Shown piece by piece: positions 46,039 to 54,721 of a DNA stretch of 64,000 bases. The DNA is taken from assembly GCF_001613205.1 (NCBI RefSeq), contig NZ_BDBX01000005.1:186001-250000 (forward strand). The letters run 5' to 3'. Each line of letters begins with the position of its first letter. The stretch's first letter is position 1. Position numbers and translations under genes: made by a program. The DNA comes from Nocardia sienata NBRC 100364. GTDB lineage: Bacteria > Actinomycetota > Actinomycetes > Mycobacteriales > Mycobacteriaceae. The notes under the pieces were generated by a model, which worked only from the letters and a program-made list of their open reading frames with translations, was not told where the DNA came from and ran no database searches.

Positions 46039-46344
46039 TCACATATCGCCGACGCGTTCCAAGCGGAAAAAATTGCTGGGCGTGCCATCGGGACGCATCT
46101 CCTGGTACCGGAAGTTCAACTTCCGGGCGTCGAAGGTTGCAAACCAATCCGCCCAGCTGACCGGTTGCAATACCGCCCCGCCGTAGTGGGGGAAATCGAG
46201 TCGCAGGACCCCCACCTCGCCGTCGTACTGGCTACCGGGCGTCGTCGCCGGGTTCGCACCGCGCCGCCGGGCCCACTGGCGGATGACCTCGTGGTTCGTG
46301 GTGACCAGGGTTGTTCCGGGAGCGGCGGACAGGCCACCCTTCAT
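46039..46344 (-). CDS. small conserved hypothetical protein
   Basis: A 101-aa soluble protein. Motifs include TTNHEVIRQWARRRGANPATTPGS, LRLDFPHYGG, WADWFATFDARKLNFRYQE and a C-terminal SNFFRLER. Similar small proteins are widespread and often mis-labelled as glucan branching enzymes; their function is unknown. The ATG at 46344 is preceded by a perfect AAGGAGG, which overrules a longer upstream frame. It is monocistronic. Confidence 0.7.
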   Translation of the reverse strand: MKGGLSAAPGTTLVTTNHEVIRQWARRRGANPATTPGSQYDGEVGVLRLDFPHYGGAVLQPVSWADWFATFDARKLNFRYQEMRPDGTPSNFFRLERVGDM

Positions 46345-46559
46345 GACGAACCTCCTTGCGGTAGGTGCGTACGTGCTCTCCCCGGCGCGACTTCGGCAGC
46401 CACACCGGCTTTCCCGTCTAATACCCGACTTCGCACTCTTGCAAACACCGCGGACACCGAGATGTCCGCGGTGTCCGTCACGCCGGGCCCCGCCCGGAGT
46501 CGTCGCCACGGCGACCGGCCCGCCGGATTGCCCGAGGTTTGCCAGAGCCGGTTATCGGG

Positions 46560-47669
46560 TCATCCGGCCGCGGGAATCGGGGTCAGCGCGACTGTGATGT
46601 TATCGCTGCCACCACAGACGACGGCGTAATCCACGAGCGCCCGCGCGCCCTCGGTGATCGGCACGCCGAGTACGCGCCGCGCCAGATCCGCCGCGCCGGG
46701 CAGATAGTTCCACAGCCCGTCGGTGCACAGCAGGAGCAATCCGGGTGTGTCCGCGTAGTAGGTACGGATACTGTCCCCGGACCACGGCTGCTGACCGGCA
46801 TCGGCCCCCAGCCAGCGCATCAGAGTGTGCGCCCGGGGATCGGCCATCGCGGCCTTCTCGTCCATGGCGCCGGCCTCCACCAGCGTCTGCGCCCACGAAT
46901 CGTCCAGAGTGAGCTTCTGCGCCCCGGCCAGCACCCCCGGGTGGCCCGGACGGGCCGGTTGTTCGGCCGCCGGCGCACCGGCCGCCAGCCAGTAGGCACG
47001 GCTGTCGCCGATATTCGAGACGGTGATCGAGATACGACCCCCCGACTCGGTACGCACGATCGCCGAGACATAAGTGCACGACGGCGCGTCTCCATCGGGG
47101 CCGACCAGGTTACGCACGGCCTCCGAGGCCGCCGCCATCCCCGCGGCGGTGGCCTCCTCCGCCGTACGATCTCCGGCCAGCGCGGCCAGACACGCATCGA
47201 CCCCGGTGCGCGCGGCAGTGCCCGAGGCGGCCTGCGGATCCGGTGAGGAGGAAACTCCGTCGCAGACCACCAGCACGATGGTCTCCGGCTCCCCGTTGCC
47301 GTCCGGCACCACCGCGGCCGCCACGGCATCCTCATTGCGTGCGTGCAGGATTCCGCGATCGGTGACCAGACCGGCGACACCCAGATCGGCCTCGAAACGG
47401 TCCTGGACACGATGTGGATGCTCGCACGTGGGACAGCGTGGGCCCCGGCTCTGCGTCCCGCAGTTCACACACACCACTTCGGCGAGTTCGTCGTCCGGGA
47501 GCGCAACTCGATGGATACCCGAAGCCAGCGACTGCCGCGGCACGGTCGGCTCCGCGGCGGCGGCGCGGCGACGGGTATCGAACGTTTTCCGCACGCGCGG
47601 TACCGGCTCGGTCACCGCGTCGAGAATATCCGCCGGGTCGGCGCCTCCGGCATTCGCGTCAGGGTTCAT
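46560..47669 (-). CDS. PP2C-family protein phosphatase with N-terminal zinc ribbon
   Basis: A 369-aa protein. An N-terminal basic region is followed by a zinc ribbon with Cys67, Cys70, Cys79 and Cys82. The PP2C domain spans about residues 95-365, with the metal aspartate in VVCDGVSSSPD, NIGDSRAYW near 225, LCTDGLWNYLP near 318 and GGSDNITVAL at the end, so catalysis should be intact. No membrane segment is seen. It dephosphorylates Ser/Thr proteins; the zinc ribbon may recruit a partner such as a kinase-FHA system, none of which is in this window. Confidence 0.82.
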   Translation of the reverse strand: MNPDANAGGADPADILDAVTEPVPRVRKTFDTRRRAAAAEPTVPRQSLASGIHRVALPDDELAEVVCVNCGTQSRGPRCPTCEHPHRVQDRFEADLGVAGLVTDRGILHARNEDAVAAAVVPDGNGEPETIVLVVCDGVSSSPDPQAASGTAARTGVDACLAALAGDRTAEEATAAGMAAASEAVRNLVGPDGDAPSCTYVSAIVRTESGGRISITVSNIGDSRAYWLAAGAPAAEQPARPGHPGVLAGAQKLTLDDSWAQTLVEAGAMDEKAAMADPRAHTLMRWLGADAGQQPWSGDSIRTYYADTPGLLLLCTDGLWNYLPGAADLARRVLGVPITEGARALVDYAVVCGGSDNITVALTPIPAAG

Positions 47670-47811
47670 CCGGCCGCCACATTCATGAGTAGTTTCCGGT
47701 GCTCGCCGATCCGGGTATTCCGGATATCTCGGGTCCGCACACCGTCCCCCTTCGTTCGACCCGTTCCGTACTGACGATCGACGATAGTACGCGGTATGCC
47801 GGTCGGAGAGT

Positions 47812-49185
47812 TCATCCGCGTTCCCGCACCGCTCGCACCGCTTTGCGCGCCGCCACCAGCACCGGATCCCATACCGGCGAGAAAGGTGGCGCGTAGCCGA
47901 GATCGAGTGTGGTCATCTGCTCCACCGTCATTCCCGCGGTCAGCGCCACCGCCGCGATATCGACCCGTTTACCCGCGCCTTCCCGGCCCACGATCTGAAC
48001 CCCGAGCAGTCGGCCACTGAGGCGTTCCGCCAGCATCTTCACCGTCATCGCGGACGCGTCCGGTAGATATCCGGCGCGACTGGTGGATTCGATGGTCGCG
48101 GTGACGTACTGCAAGCCCACGGCACGCGCGTCTTTCTCCCGCAAGCCCGTTCGCGCCACCTCGAGATCGCAGACCTTGCTGACGGCGGTGCCGACGACAC
48201 CGGGGAAGGTCGCGTAACCGCCGCCGATATTGGCGCCGATGATCTGACCGTGCTTGTTCGCGTGCGTACCGAGCGCGATATGCCTGCGCATACCCGAGAC
48301 CAGGTCCAGCACCTCGACACAATCCCCGCCGGCCCAGATGTTGTCGTACCCGGCCACTCGCAGGGCCGAATCGGTGAGCAGCCCGCCGTGGCCCCCGATC
48401 GGCAATCCGGCCGCGGCGGCCAGTGTCGTTTCGGGCACTACCCCGATCCCGAGCACCACGACATCCGCCGGGTGTTCGCGACCGGCGGCGAACACCGCCC
48501 GGGCGCGGCCGCCGTCCCCGGTGCGGATCTCGGTGACTTCGCTGTCCCCGACGACATTCACGTCCAGGCCCCGGAGTGCCTCGCGTACCAGCACACCCAT
48601 ATCCGGGTCCAGAGTGGACATCGGCTGGGCACCGCTGTGCACGATGGTGACCTCGTAACCGCGCCGGATCAGCGCCTCGGCCATCTCGACCCCGATATAT
48701 CCGGCCCCGACCACCACCGCCCGCCGGCCGGTACCGGCCGCCAATGCGGCGATGAGCGCCTCGCCGTCGTCCAGAGTCTGTACGCCGTGGACCCCGGGTG
48801 CGTCGATTCCGGGCAGCGCCGGCCGGATCGGGCGGGCGCCGGTCGCCAGGACGAGATGGTCGTATCCGGTCCAGGTCTCGGTGCCGGTGGCCAGCTCTCT
48901 GCTACGCAACCGGCCCCCGGCCACATCGAGTTCGACGACTTCGTGGCGCAGGCGCACATCGATGCCGCGCGCTCGGTGTTCCTCCGGCGTCCGGGCGATG
49001 AGCTGGTCGCGCTCCCGCACCTGGCCGCCCACCCAGTACGGGATACCGCAGGCAGAGTACGAGGTGAAGTGCCCGCGTTCGAACACGACGATCTCGAGGT
49101 CCGGCACGGCCCGGTGACGCCGGGCCTGCGCGGCCGCCGACATTCCGGTCGCGTCCCCGCCGACGACCACCAACCGCTCTGTCAT
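47812..49185 (-). CDS. CoA-disulfide-reductase-like FAD/NAD(P) oxidoreductase
   Basis: A 457-aa flavoprotein of the pyridine nucleotide-disulfide reductase fold. FAD motif VVVGGDATGMSAAAQ at residues 5-19, a single active-site cysteine Cys46 in SYSACGIPYW, the NAD(P) motif VVVGAGYIGVEMAEAL near 162, IWAGGDCVEV near 285, and a dimerisation domain to the end. A single redox cysteine is diagnostic of CoA-disulfide reductase/NADH peroxidase-type enzymes. It may keep thiols reduced or handle peroxide. The ATG at 49185 is the frame start. Confidence 0.83.
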   Translation of the reverse strand: MTERLVVVGGDATGMSAAAQARRHRAVPDLEIVVFERGHFTSYSACGIPYWVGGQVRERDQLIARTPEEHRARGIDVRLRHEVVELDVAGGRLRSRELATGTETWTGYDHLVLATGARPIRPALPGIDAPGVHGVQTLDDGEALIAALAAGTGRRAVVVGAGYIGVEMAEALIRRGYEVTIVHSGAQPMSTLDPDMGVLVREALRGLDVNVVGDSEVTEIRTGDGGRARAVFAAGREHPADVVVLGIGVVPETTLAAAAGLPIGGHGGLLTDSALRVAGYDNIWAGGDCVEVLDLVSGMRRHIALGTHANKHGQIIGANIGGGYATFPGVVGTAVSKVCDLEVARTGLREKDARAVGLQYVTATIESTSRAGYLPDASAMTVKMLAERLSGRLLGVQIVGREGAGKRVDIAAVALTAGMTVEQMTTLDLGYAPPFSPVWDPVLVAARKAVRAVRERG

Positions 49186-49288
49186 GAGATCAAACTACCC
49201 AGCCGGCGCCCGATACCACCCGGACCGCCGGACTTCCCGCTTTCTCCCACTCGCCGACGATTTCAGTTATCCGGCGGAGAGGGCCGGC

Positions 49289-50830
49289 TCAGGCAGACCG
49301 GGCGCCGATGAGCGGCAGGCGGCTCACCGCACCGCGCGCCCGGCTGCCGGAACTGGTGGTTTCGGACCCGTCGCGGTCGGTGAAGGTCAGGATGCCGTCC
49401 TCGATCGGGCTCTTGCGCAGATAGGCCCGGTCGCGGAAGTAGCTGTTGACCACCTTCCACGGACCGCCGGTCCCCTGCCGTGGCATCACCGCGTCCCCGC
49501 GCTGGATGTACCCGGAACTCAGCGCACCGCCCATCACCGAGACCTCGGAGCGATCGCCCTCCCGCGCCCGGACCAGGAACCGGGTGTACCCCTTGTCGCG
49601 CATCCGGTTCAGCACCCGGCAGAAGTATTCGGCGGCCAGGTCGGCTTTCAGAGTCCAGGAGGCGTTCGTGTATCCGAGCACCATCAGGGCATTCGGCACG
49701 CCGTCGAGCAGCGAACCCTTGTACATGACCCGGTCCCGGGTGACCACGGGCTCACCGTCGACCTCGAGCGCTATACCGCCCAGAATCTGAATGGTCAGCC
49801 CGGTGGCGGTCACGACGATATCGGCTTCGATCTCCTCGCCGGAGGAGACCCGGATACCCGTTTCGGTGAAGGTCTCGATGGTGTCGGTGACCACCGAGGC
49901 TTCGCCGCGACGCAGGGCCTTGAACAGGTCAGCGTCGGGTACGACGCACAGCCGCTGATCCCATGGCGCGTACTCGGGGGTGAAATGACGCATGTCCACC
50001 CCCGGGCCGACCGCCATGCGGACCCATTTCAGGAACATCTGCCGGGCCAGCCTCGGCTGCCGACGCGACAGCTGGTAACTGGCCTGCTGCACCGCGATAT
50101 TGCGGGCACGCCCGACTTGATAGGTGAGCCCGGCGGGGGCCCCGGCCTTCGTCATCCCCAGCGCCACCGGATCGTCACCCGGGATGGAGGCGATATAGGT
50201 GGGGGATCGCTGCAGCATCGTCACATGGGCGGCCTCGCCCACCATGGCCGGCACCAGCGTGATCGCGGTCGCGCCGCTGCCGATCACGACCACTTTCTTG
50301 CCCCGGTAGTCCAGGTCTTCGGGCCAGTGCTGCGGATGCACGATCCGCCCGGTGAACGAGTCCTCGCCGGGGAACGACGGCCGGTGGCCGTTGTCGTAGT
50401 CGTAGTAGCCGGTGGCCCCGACCAGGAAGGTGCTGGTCCAGATCTCCTCGGTACCGGTCGCTTCGTCGAGCGCCCGTACCGTCCATCGGTGGTCCGGGCC
50501 GGACCAGCTCGCGGAGATCACCTTGCGGCCGAAACGGATCTTCGGTGTCACGCCGTATTCGTCGGCGGTCTCGGCGATGTAGCGACGGATACCGGCGCCG
50601 TCGGCGAGCATGCGGGTCCCCCGCCATGGGCGGAAACCGTAACCGAAGGAGTACATATCGGAGTCGGAGCGGATTCCCGGATAGCGGAACAGGTCCCAGG
50701 TGCCGCCGACGGCGGTGCGGCGCTCCAGGATCGCGTAGCTGCGCCCGGTGTTCTCCTTCTCCAGGTGACAGGCCACATCGATACCGGAAAGACCGGCTCC
50801 GATGATCAGTACGTCGACATGCCGCGTCAT
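49289..50830 (-). CDS. flavin-containing Baeyer-Villiger-type monooxygenase (EthA-like)
   Basis: A 513-aa monooxygenase. FAD motif IIGAGLSGIDVACHL near residue 9, the BVMO-associated GGTWDLFRYPGIRSDSD near 39, the fingerprint FTGRIVHPQHWPEDLD near 145, NADPH motif VVIGSGATAITLVPA, and ATG-type VTATGLTI. These match M. tuberculosis EthA-like BVMOs, which oxidise ketones and activate thioamide prodrugs. GAGGA before the ATG at 50830 and similarity to the EthA N-terminus decide the start over longer frames. An operator-like site is at 50889-50915. Confidence 0.87.
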   Translation of the reverse strand: MTRHVDVLIIGAGLSGIDVACHLEKENTGRSYAILERRTAVGGTWDLFRYPGIRSDSDMYSFGYGFRPWRGTRMLADGAGIRRYIAETADEYGVTPKIRFGRKVISASWSGPDHRWTVRALDEATGTEEIWTSTFLVGATGYYDYDNGHRPSFPGEDSFTGRIVHPQHWPEDLDYRGKKVVVIGSGATAITLVPAMVGEAAHVTMLQRSPTYIASIPGDDPVALGMTKAGAPAGLTYQVGRARNIAVQQASYQLSRRQPRLARQMFLKWVRMAVGPGVDMRHFTPEYAPWDQRLCVVPDADLFKALRRGEASVVTDTIETFTETGIRVSSGEEIEADIVVTATGLTIQILGGIALEVDGEPVVTRDRVMYKGSLLDGVPNALMVLGYTNASWTLKADLAAEYFCRVLNRMRDKGYTRFLVRAREGDRSEVSVMGGALSSGYIQRGDAVMPRQGTGGPWKVVNSYFRDRAYLRKSPIEDGILTFTDRDGSETTSSGSRARGAVSRLPLIGARSA

Positions 50831-51151
50831 TGCGTTCCTCGTCTGCTCGTGCCCGGGGTCGTCGCCAATCATGACAGACACACCTTTTATCTGTAACCGA
50901 GAGTACTCGATACATCTCCGGCCGCGCACCGTGTTGCGCCCGCCACCCGACGAGTCGGCGCCACCCGGCGATCCGTCGGGATCGAAACCCCGAACCGTCC
51001 TACCCGGCCCACTGTGATCTAAAACTCATTTCTTCCACATTGGCATGGCCGGAGGCGAGCCCTGCACTCCCGCCTCGATCTGCAGGCCGGGACGGCGATC
51101 GTCCGGTGCGACCCCACTTCGCGGCGGCTCGGACTTCGGCGGCCGAACCCG
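50831..51151. other. intergenic stretch upstream of the monooxygenase gene
   Basis: No gene is supported in these 321 bases. The first part should hold the monooxygenase promoter, including the operator-like element at 50889-50915; the rest shows only short frames without signals. Confidence 0.4.
50889..50915. promoter_or_regulatory. operator-like element before the monooxygenase
   Basis: ATCTGTAACCGAG is followed by a diverged half ending in GATACAT. It matches the perfect palindrome core at 36991-37017 at 22 of 27 positions. It lies about 60 bp upstream of the monooxygenase ATG, overlapping the likely promoter on the minus strand, where GATAAA may be the -10 box. It is presumably the repressor site of a TetR-like regulator not found nearby. 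Confidence 0.55.
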
Positions 51152-51346
51152 TCAGCAGCAGGCCACCGCCAAGGCAGCCGCGATACCACCCAACGAGGCG
51201 AGTGCGACCGGCACCGCGACCGGCCCACCTCGCCATCGGATCTCCACCACAGGCCGGGCGGAAGCACACTGCCGCGGCACTCGGCGGCCCTTGCTCCACC
51301 GGCGCCCCAGCGCACTCAGGGCGACCAGCAATGTCGCTATCAACAT
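51152..51346 (-). CDS. small putative membrane protein (64 aa)
   Basis: A 64-aa frame with two hydrophobic segments, an N-terminal MLIATLLVALSALG and a C-terminal VPVALASLGGIAAALAVAC, separated by an Arg-rich loop. GAGGGG lies about 7 bp before the ATG, and the start is 10 bp after the stop of the NAD-reductase gene on the same strand. No homologue is recognised; it may be a real small membrane protein or chance. Confidence 0.35.
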   Translation of the reverse strand: MLIATLLVALSALGRRWSKGRRVPRQCASARPVVEIRWRGGPVAVPVALASLGGIAAALAVACC

Positions 51347-51356
51347 CTCGGGCCCC

Positions 51357-52436
51357 TCACACTCCGGCCGCCGGCATCCGGCGCGCATTCCGGGCGAACT
51401 CCGCGCGCCCGGGCGAGGGCACAAGCCCCTCCCGCAGCAGGCTCTCCGCGGTATCGCGCACCGTCTCGTCCACCGGCCGCATCACCCATCCCAGGTCACG
51501 CCGGGCCCGGGCAGCGCTCACCCTCTCGACCTTGCCCAGCGCCGGAACCGTGAGCCGCAGCCCGCGGTCGAACAGCGCCACCAGGCGCACCAGCGGATCG
51601 GGCAGCGCACGGGTGGCGATACGGAACCCGCGCGACCCGTACGCCGCGGCCAGCATCTGCGCCATATCCCGCATCCACACATGATCACCGGCGCAGATGT
51701 AGCGATTCCCGGCCGCATGCGCGGTTTCCATGGCCAACCGGTGCGCCACCGCCAGATCCCGCACGTCGACCACCGACCACCCCACTCGGGGCACCCCCGG
51801 CACAGCGCCCGCCAGTAGCCGGCGGACCGGTTCGTGCGAGGTGCTCGTCTCCGGAGACAGCACCGGCCCGAGAACCATTCCCGGGTTCAGCACGACCAGC
51901 TCGAGACCACGTGCCGCGGGCAGGGACTCGACGAATTCCCACGCCGCGCGTTCGGCCAGCGTCTTACTGCGCTGATACGCCGGACTCCGCTCCACGACGG
52001 TCCAGTCCGCCTCGGTACGCATCGCTTCGTCACGATGCCCGTGCGCGATCGCGGCGATCGAGGAGGTCAGCACCACTCGCCGTACGTCGGGTGCGGCCGC
52101 CGCGGCCCGCAGGACCCGCAGGGTTCCGTCCACCGCGGTGCGGATCAGCTCGTTGTCGTCGTCGGGCGGGGTCGCCGGAAAGGGCGAGGCCACATGCAGC
52201 ACCTGCGCACAGCCGGCGACGGCCTCGGCCCAGCCGGCGTCGTGATCGAGATCGGCGGCGGCGAATTCCAGGTCACCGCCCACACGGGCGGCGTAGTCGA
52301 CGAGATGCGCCCGCCTGCCGGTGCCGGCGAGATCGCGTACGGTGCCGCGGACCGCGTAACCGTGATCGAGTAGTTCGGCGATGACATGCCCGGCCACGAA
52401 CCCTGTGGCGCCGGTCACCAGTACCCGTGTACTCAT
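51357..52436 (-). CDS. NAD-dependent epimerase/reductase (extended SDR, dihydroflavonol-reductase-like)
   Basis: A 359-aa extended SDR with GATGFVAGHVIAELLDHGYAVRG at the N-terminus (NADP loop TGATGFVAG), VLHVASPFP near residue 78, VLTSSIAAI and the catalytic YQRSKTLAER near residue 157. The substrate-binding domain resembles plant-type dihydroflavonol/aldehyde reductases. A TetR gene is divergent, with two tandem operators in the gap. ATG 52436 has AAGGA at a 10-bp spacing; the ATG at 52442 is too close to it. Confidence 0.85.
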   Translation of the reverse strand: MSTRVLVTGATGFVAGHVIAELLDHGYAVRGTVRDLAGTGRRAHLVDYAARVGGDLEFAAADLDHDAGWAEAVAGCAQVLHVASPFPATPPDDDNELIRTAVDGTLRVLRAAAAAPDVRRVVLTSSIAAIAHGHRDEAMRTEADWTVVERSPAYQRSKTLAERAAWEFVESLPAARGLELVVLNPGMVLGPVLSPETSTSHEPVRRLLAGAVPGVPRVGWSVVDVRDLAVAHRLAMETAHAAGNRYICAGDHVWMRDMAQMLAAAYGSRGFRIATRALPDPLVRLVALFDRGLRLTVPALGKVERVSAARARRDLGWVMRPVDETVRDTAESLLREGLVPSPGRAEFARNARRMPAAGV

Positions 52437-52460
52437 TTTCATCCATCCTTGCCGTGTTGA

Positions 52461-52497
52461 TCTGAACGCTGCTCAGATAATCTAAGCACCGCATAGA
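52461..52497. promoter_or_regulatory. tandem TetR operators
   Basis: Two 17-bp dyads follow one another: TCTGAACGCTGCTCAGA (52461-52477) and TCTAAGCACCGCATAGA (52481-52497). Both fit TCTRARC-N3-GYWYAGA-like symmetry and are offset by exactly 20 bp, about two helical turns, so two regulator dimers would sit on the same DNA face. They lie between the divergent reductase (52436) and TetR (52551) starts and overlap both promoter regions. Confidence 0.6.
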
Positions 52498-52550
52498 TCG
52501 CTTGTCCAGACCCGGTCCCGACCCAGCACACCCGGCGCTACCCTCAGAAG

Positions 52551-53192
52551 GTGACCCGGACCTCCTACCACCACGGCGCCCTGCGCGATGCCCTGCTGGC
52601 CGCCTGTCTGCGGCTCATCGAAACCGAGGGCATCGCAGCGGTGAGCCTGCGCCGGGTCGCCCGGGAAGCCGGCGTGAGTTCCGGCGCCCCGTACCACCAT
52701 TTCGCCGATCGCGCGGCACTACTGGCCGATCTGGCCACCCAGGGCTTCCGCCTGCTCACCGACCAGCTCTCCGCCGCCCGCGCCACCGCCGGCTCCCCCA
52801 CCGCGGCGCTCCTCGCCCTGGAACAGTCCTATATCCGGTTCGCGCGGGAGCAGCCCGGATACTTCAGGTTGATGTTCCGCCCGGAACTGTCACAACCGGA
52901 GAAACACCCCGATACCCGCGCGGCGGGTGAAGCCGCCTTCGGCGTACTGGCCGCCGCGGTCGAAGACTGCGTAACCGCCGGTGAACTTCCGCCGGACCGC
53001 GCCGAACCGACCACCCTCACGCTGTGGGCGCTCGGACACGGCCTGGCGTCGTTGTGGCTCGACGGCCAGCTGGAAAAGCGCGGCACCCTGTTCGGTACGA
53101 CCGCGACGGCCCTGGTCGATGCGGTGGTTGCCGGCATTCCCGGATTTCTCGACGCCGGCACCGGATCACCGCCCGTCCTCCCGCCGGAGTGA
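52551..53192 (+). CDS. TetR/AcrR family transcriptional regulator
   Basis: A 213-aa regulator with HTH at about residues 7-55 (SLRRVAREAGVSSGAPYHHF), followed by a TetR C-terminal domain of the WHG type with LALEQSYIRFAREQPGYFRLMFRPEL. The start is GTG at 52551. It is divergent from the reductase gene and probably represses both genes by binding the two tandem operators between them. The inducer is likely a substrate of the reductase. Confidence 0.88.
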   Translation: MTRTSYHHGALRDALLAACLRLIETEGIAAVSLRRVAREAGVSSGAPYHHFADRAALLADLATQGFRLLTDQLSAARATAGSPTAALLALEQSYIRFAREQPGYFRLMFRPELSQPEKHPDTRAAGEAAFGVLAAAVEDCVTAGELPPDRAEPTTLTLWALGHGLASLWLDGQLEKRGTLFGTTATALVDAVVAGIPGFLDAGTGSPPVLPPE

Positions 53193-53280
53193 GGCGGCCG
53201 CCGCGGTGGGTATGCCCGGCATAGAGTGAACTGGACTCGGGTCCGCACCGCGCGATCCGAGCCGACCGGGAGGATTGTCG

Positions 53281-53589
53281 ATGAATACCACGAAAGCCCG
53301 CGCCGGCCTGTTGATCGCGGCCGCCGTGCTCACACTGGTCGGCTGCACCGAAATCGAACGGGCCATGAACAAGGGTGGCGACACCCCGTGCCGCGAATAC
53401 GTGGAGCAGGACCAGAAGACCCAGCGCGTCACCATCACCAAGTTCCTCGAGGAACAGCAGGGCGCGGAACCGAGCGGTACGAACGTGGACCTGTCCATTG
53501 CGGCGGTCAACGCGCTGTGCAGTGCGCAGGCCAATGCCGACACTCCGATCGAGCGGGCCGACGTCGCGGGTATCTTCATCCGCAAATAG
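53281..53589 (+). CDS. small lipoprotein
   Basis: A 102-aa exported protein with a signal peptide and lipobox LVGC (Cys near residue 22). The mature domain, about 80 residues, has two further cysteines in TPCREYVE and NALCSAQAN that may form a disulfide, and a helical pattern reminiscent of HdeA-like small proteins; that resemblance is tentative. GGAGG eight bases upstream supports the ATG at 53281. No operon partner is evident. Confidence 0.7.
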   Translation: MNTTKARAGLLIAAAVLTLVGCTEIERAMNKGGDTPCREYVEQDQKTQRVTITKFLEEQQGAEPSGTNVDLSIAAVNALCSAQANADTPIERADVAGIFIRK

Positions 53590-53913
53590 GCCGGTGCGCA
53601 TAAGGTTTCGAGGCGTCGTAGCGCTCGCCCGGGTGGCCCGGCCGAACACTCGATCCGGGCTCACGAACACACAGGGTTATACCACAAGCGTTTTCGTCCG
53701 ATCACGGACACCCGCTCGCTCCGGCGACCGCAATACGCAAGAATGTGTTCGCAAAAGTGCCGGCCGCCATGAGCCGGTATTTCGGACGGCGGGTGTATCG
53801 AATCCCCGGGCCGTCCGATCCGGGGCCGGCGACGATGCACAAGGGAGCGATATGTTTCATCGGATCGATTCGGCAGCGCCACCGCGGCGTCACGGCACGG
53901 CACGGAGCTACTG
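53590..53913. other. intergenic stretch before the DUF779-like gene
   Basis: I see no gene or strong repeat in these 324 bases; frames overlapping them are short and out of character. Confidence 0.4.
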
Positions 53914-54360
53914 ATGGCGTATCGCAGCGACCGGGTCGCGGTAACGGATCGGGCCCGCAACGCGTTACGCGACTTGATCGAACAGCACGGGCCCATCCTG
54001 CTGTACCTCCCGCACCGCGATTCCGCCGACCCGCAACCGGACTGGCTGCCGATCCGCGATTTCCGCGCGGCCGAGGGAGATACTCTGTTCGGCCGCCTCG
54101 CCTGGCACACCGAGCTGTGGATGAGCGCGCAGGCCTATACCCGTTTCGAGCGCGAACATCTCACTGTGGACGTCCCCGCCGACGGCGGCCCGGTGGCCGG
54201 CGGTGATTCGAACGGCGGATCGAATCCCGAAGAGGCCGCGATCTTCCTGCTCCGCTCCCGCCGGCTCAGCGCCGCGGAAGCCGCCGCCCTCGACAGCCGC
54301 AGGCGCGGCGGCCACAACACCACGACGCGACCCGGCCGGGACTCGGCAGCCGGGCAGTAA
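53914..54360 (+). CDS. divergent DUF779 protein without the cysteine motif
   Basis: A 148-aa protein. Its order of motifs follows DUF779: VTDRARNALRDLIEQHGPIL, FRAAEGDTLFGRL, WMSAQAYTRFEREHLTVDV and a C-terminal FLLRSRRLSAAE. The family's hallmark GGCCDGS...C segment is replaced here by LPHRDSADPQPDWLP, with no cysteines, so any metal or redox role has been lost or changed. DUF779 genes usually accompany aldehyde dehydrogenases, but none is adjacent. Confidence 0.65.
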   Translation: MAYRSDRVAVTDRARNALRDLIEQHGPILLYLPHRDSADPQPDWLPIRDFRAAEGDTLFGRLAWHTELWMSAQAYTRFEREHLTVDVPADGGPVAGGDSNGGSNPEEAAIFLLRSRRLSAAEAAALDSRRRGGHNTTTRPGRDSAAGQ

Positions 54361-54721
54361 CCGCAGCGACCGGCGATCCTCATCAGTACCCGCTGCCGGA
54401 TTCTTATCACCCGGCCAGGCAGAGAACCCGTCCGGCCGCGCCTCCGCGCCGCTGGGCGTGTGGCCGTCCGGTGCCGAGACACCGGTGAACATCAGAGGGG
54501 CACAGCAGTCCACCCCTCGCGAACTGCGGGCCGGAACGAGTGGCCACCGCACGCAGATCCCGGGGCAGCGCGGCGCGGTGGAGCATTCGGCGGCGGCGAG
54601 CGCGGAGAAGGATTGTCGAGCCGACCCCGGTATTAACACGCCGCATATGCCGGACACGGTGTCAAAATAAGTCTTGTTCATTGGGATTCGATGTGCGGGA
54701 AACCGGTTGAACGGTTAACTT
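54361..54721. other. intergenic stretch upstream of the conservon
   Basis: No gene is supported in these 361 bases. The last 100 bases are AT-richer and should contain the conservon promoter; TAACTT at 54716-54721 may be a -10 box. Confidence 0.45.
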
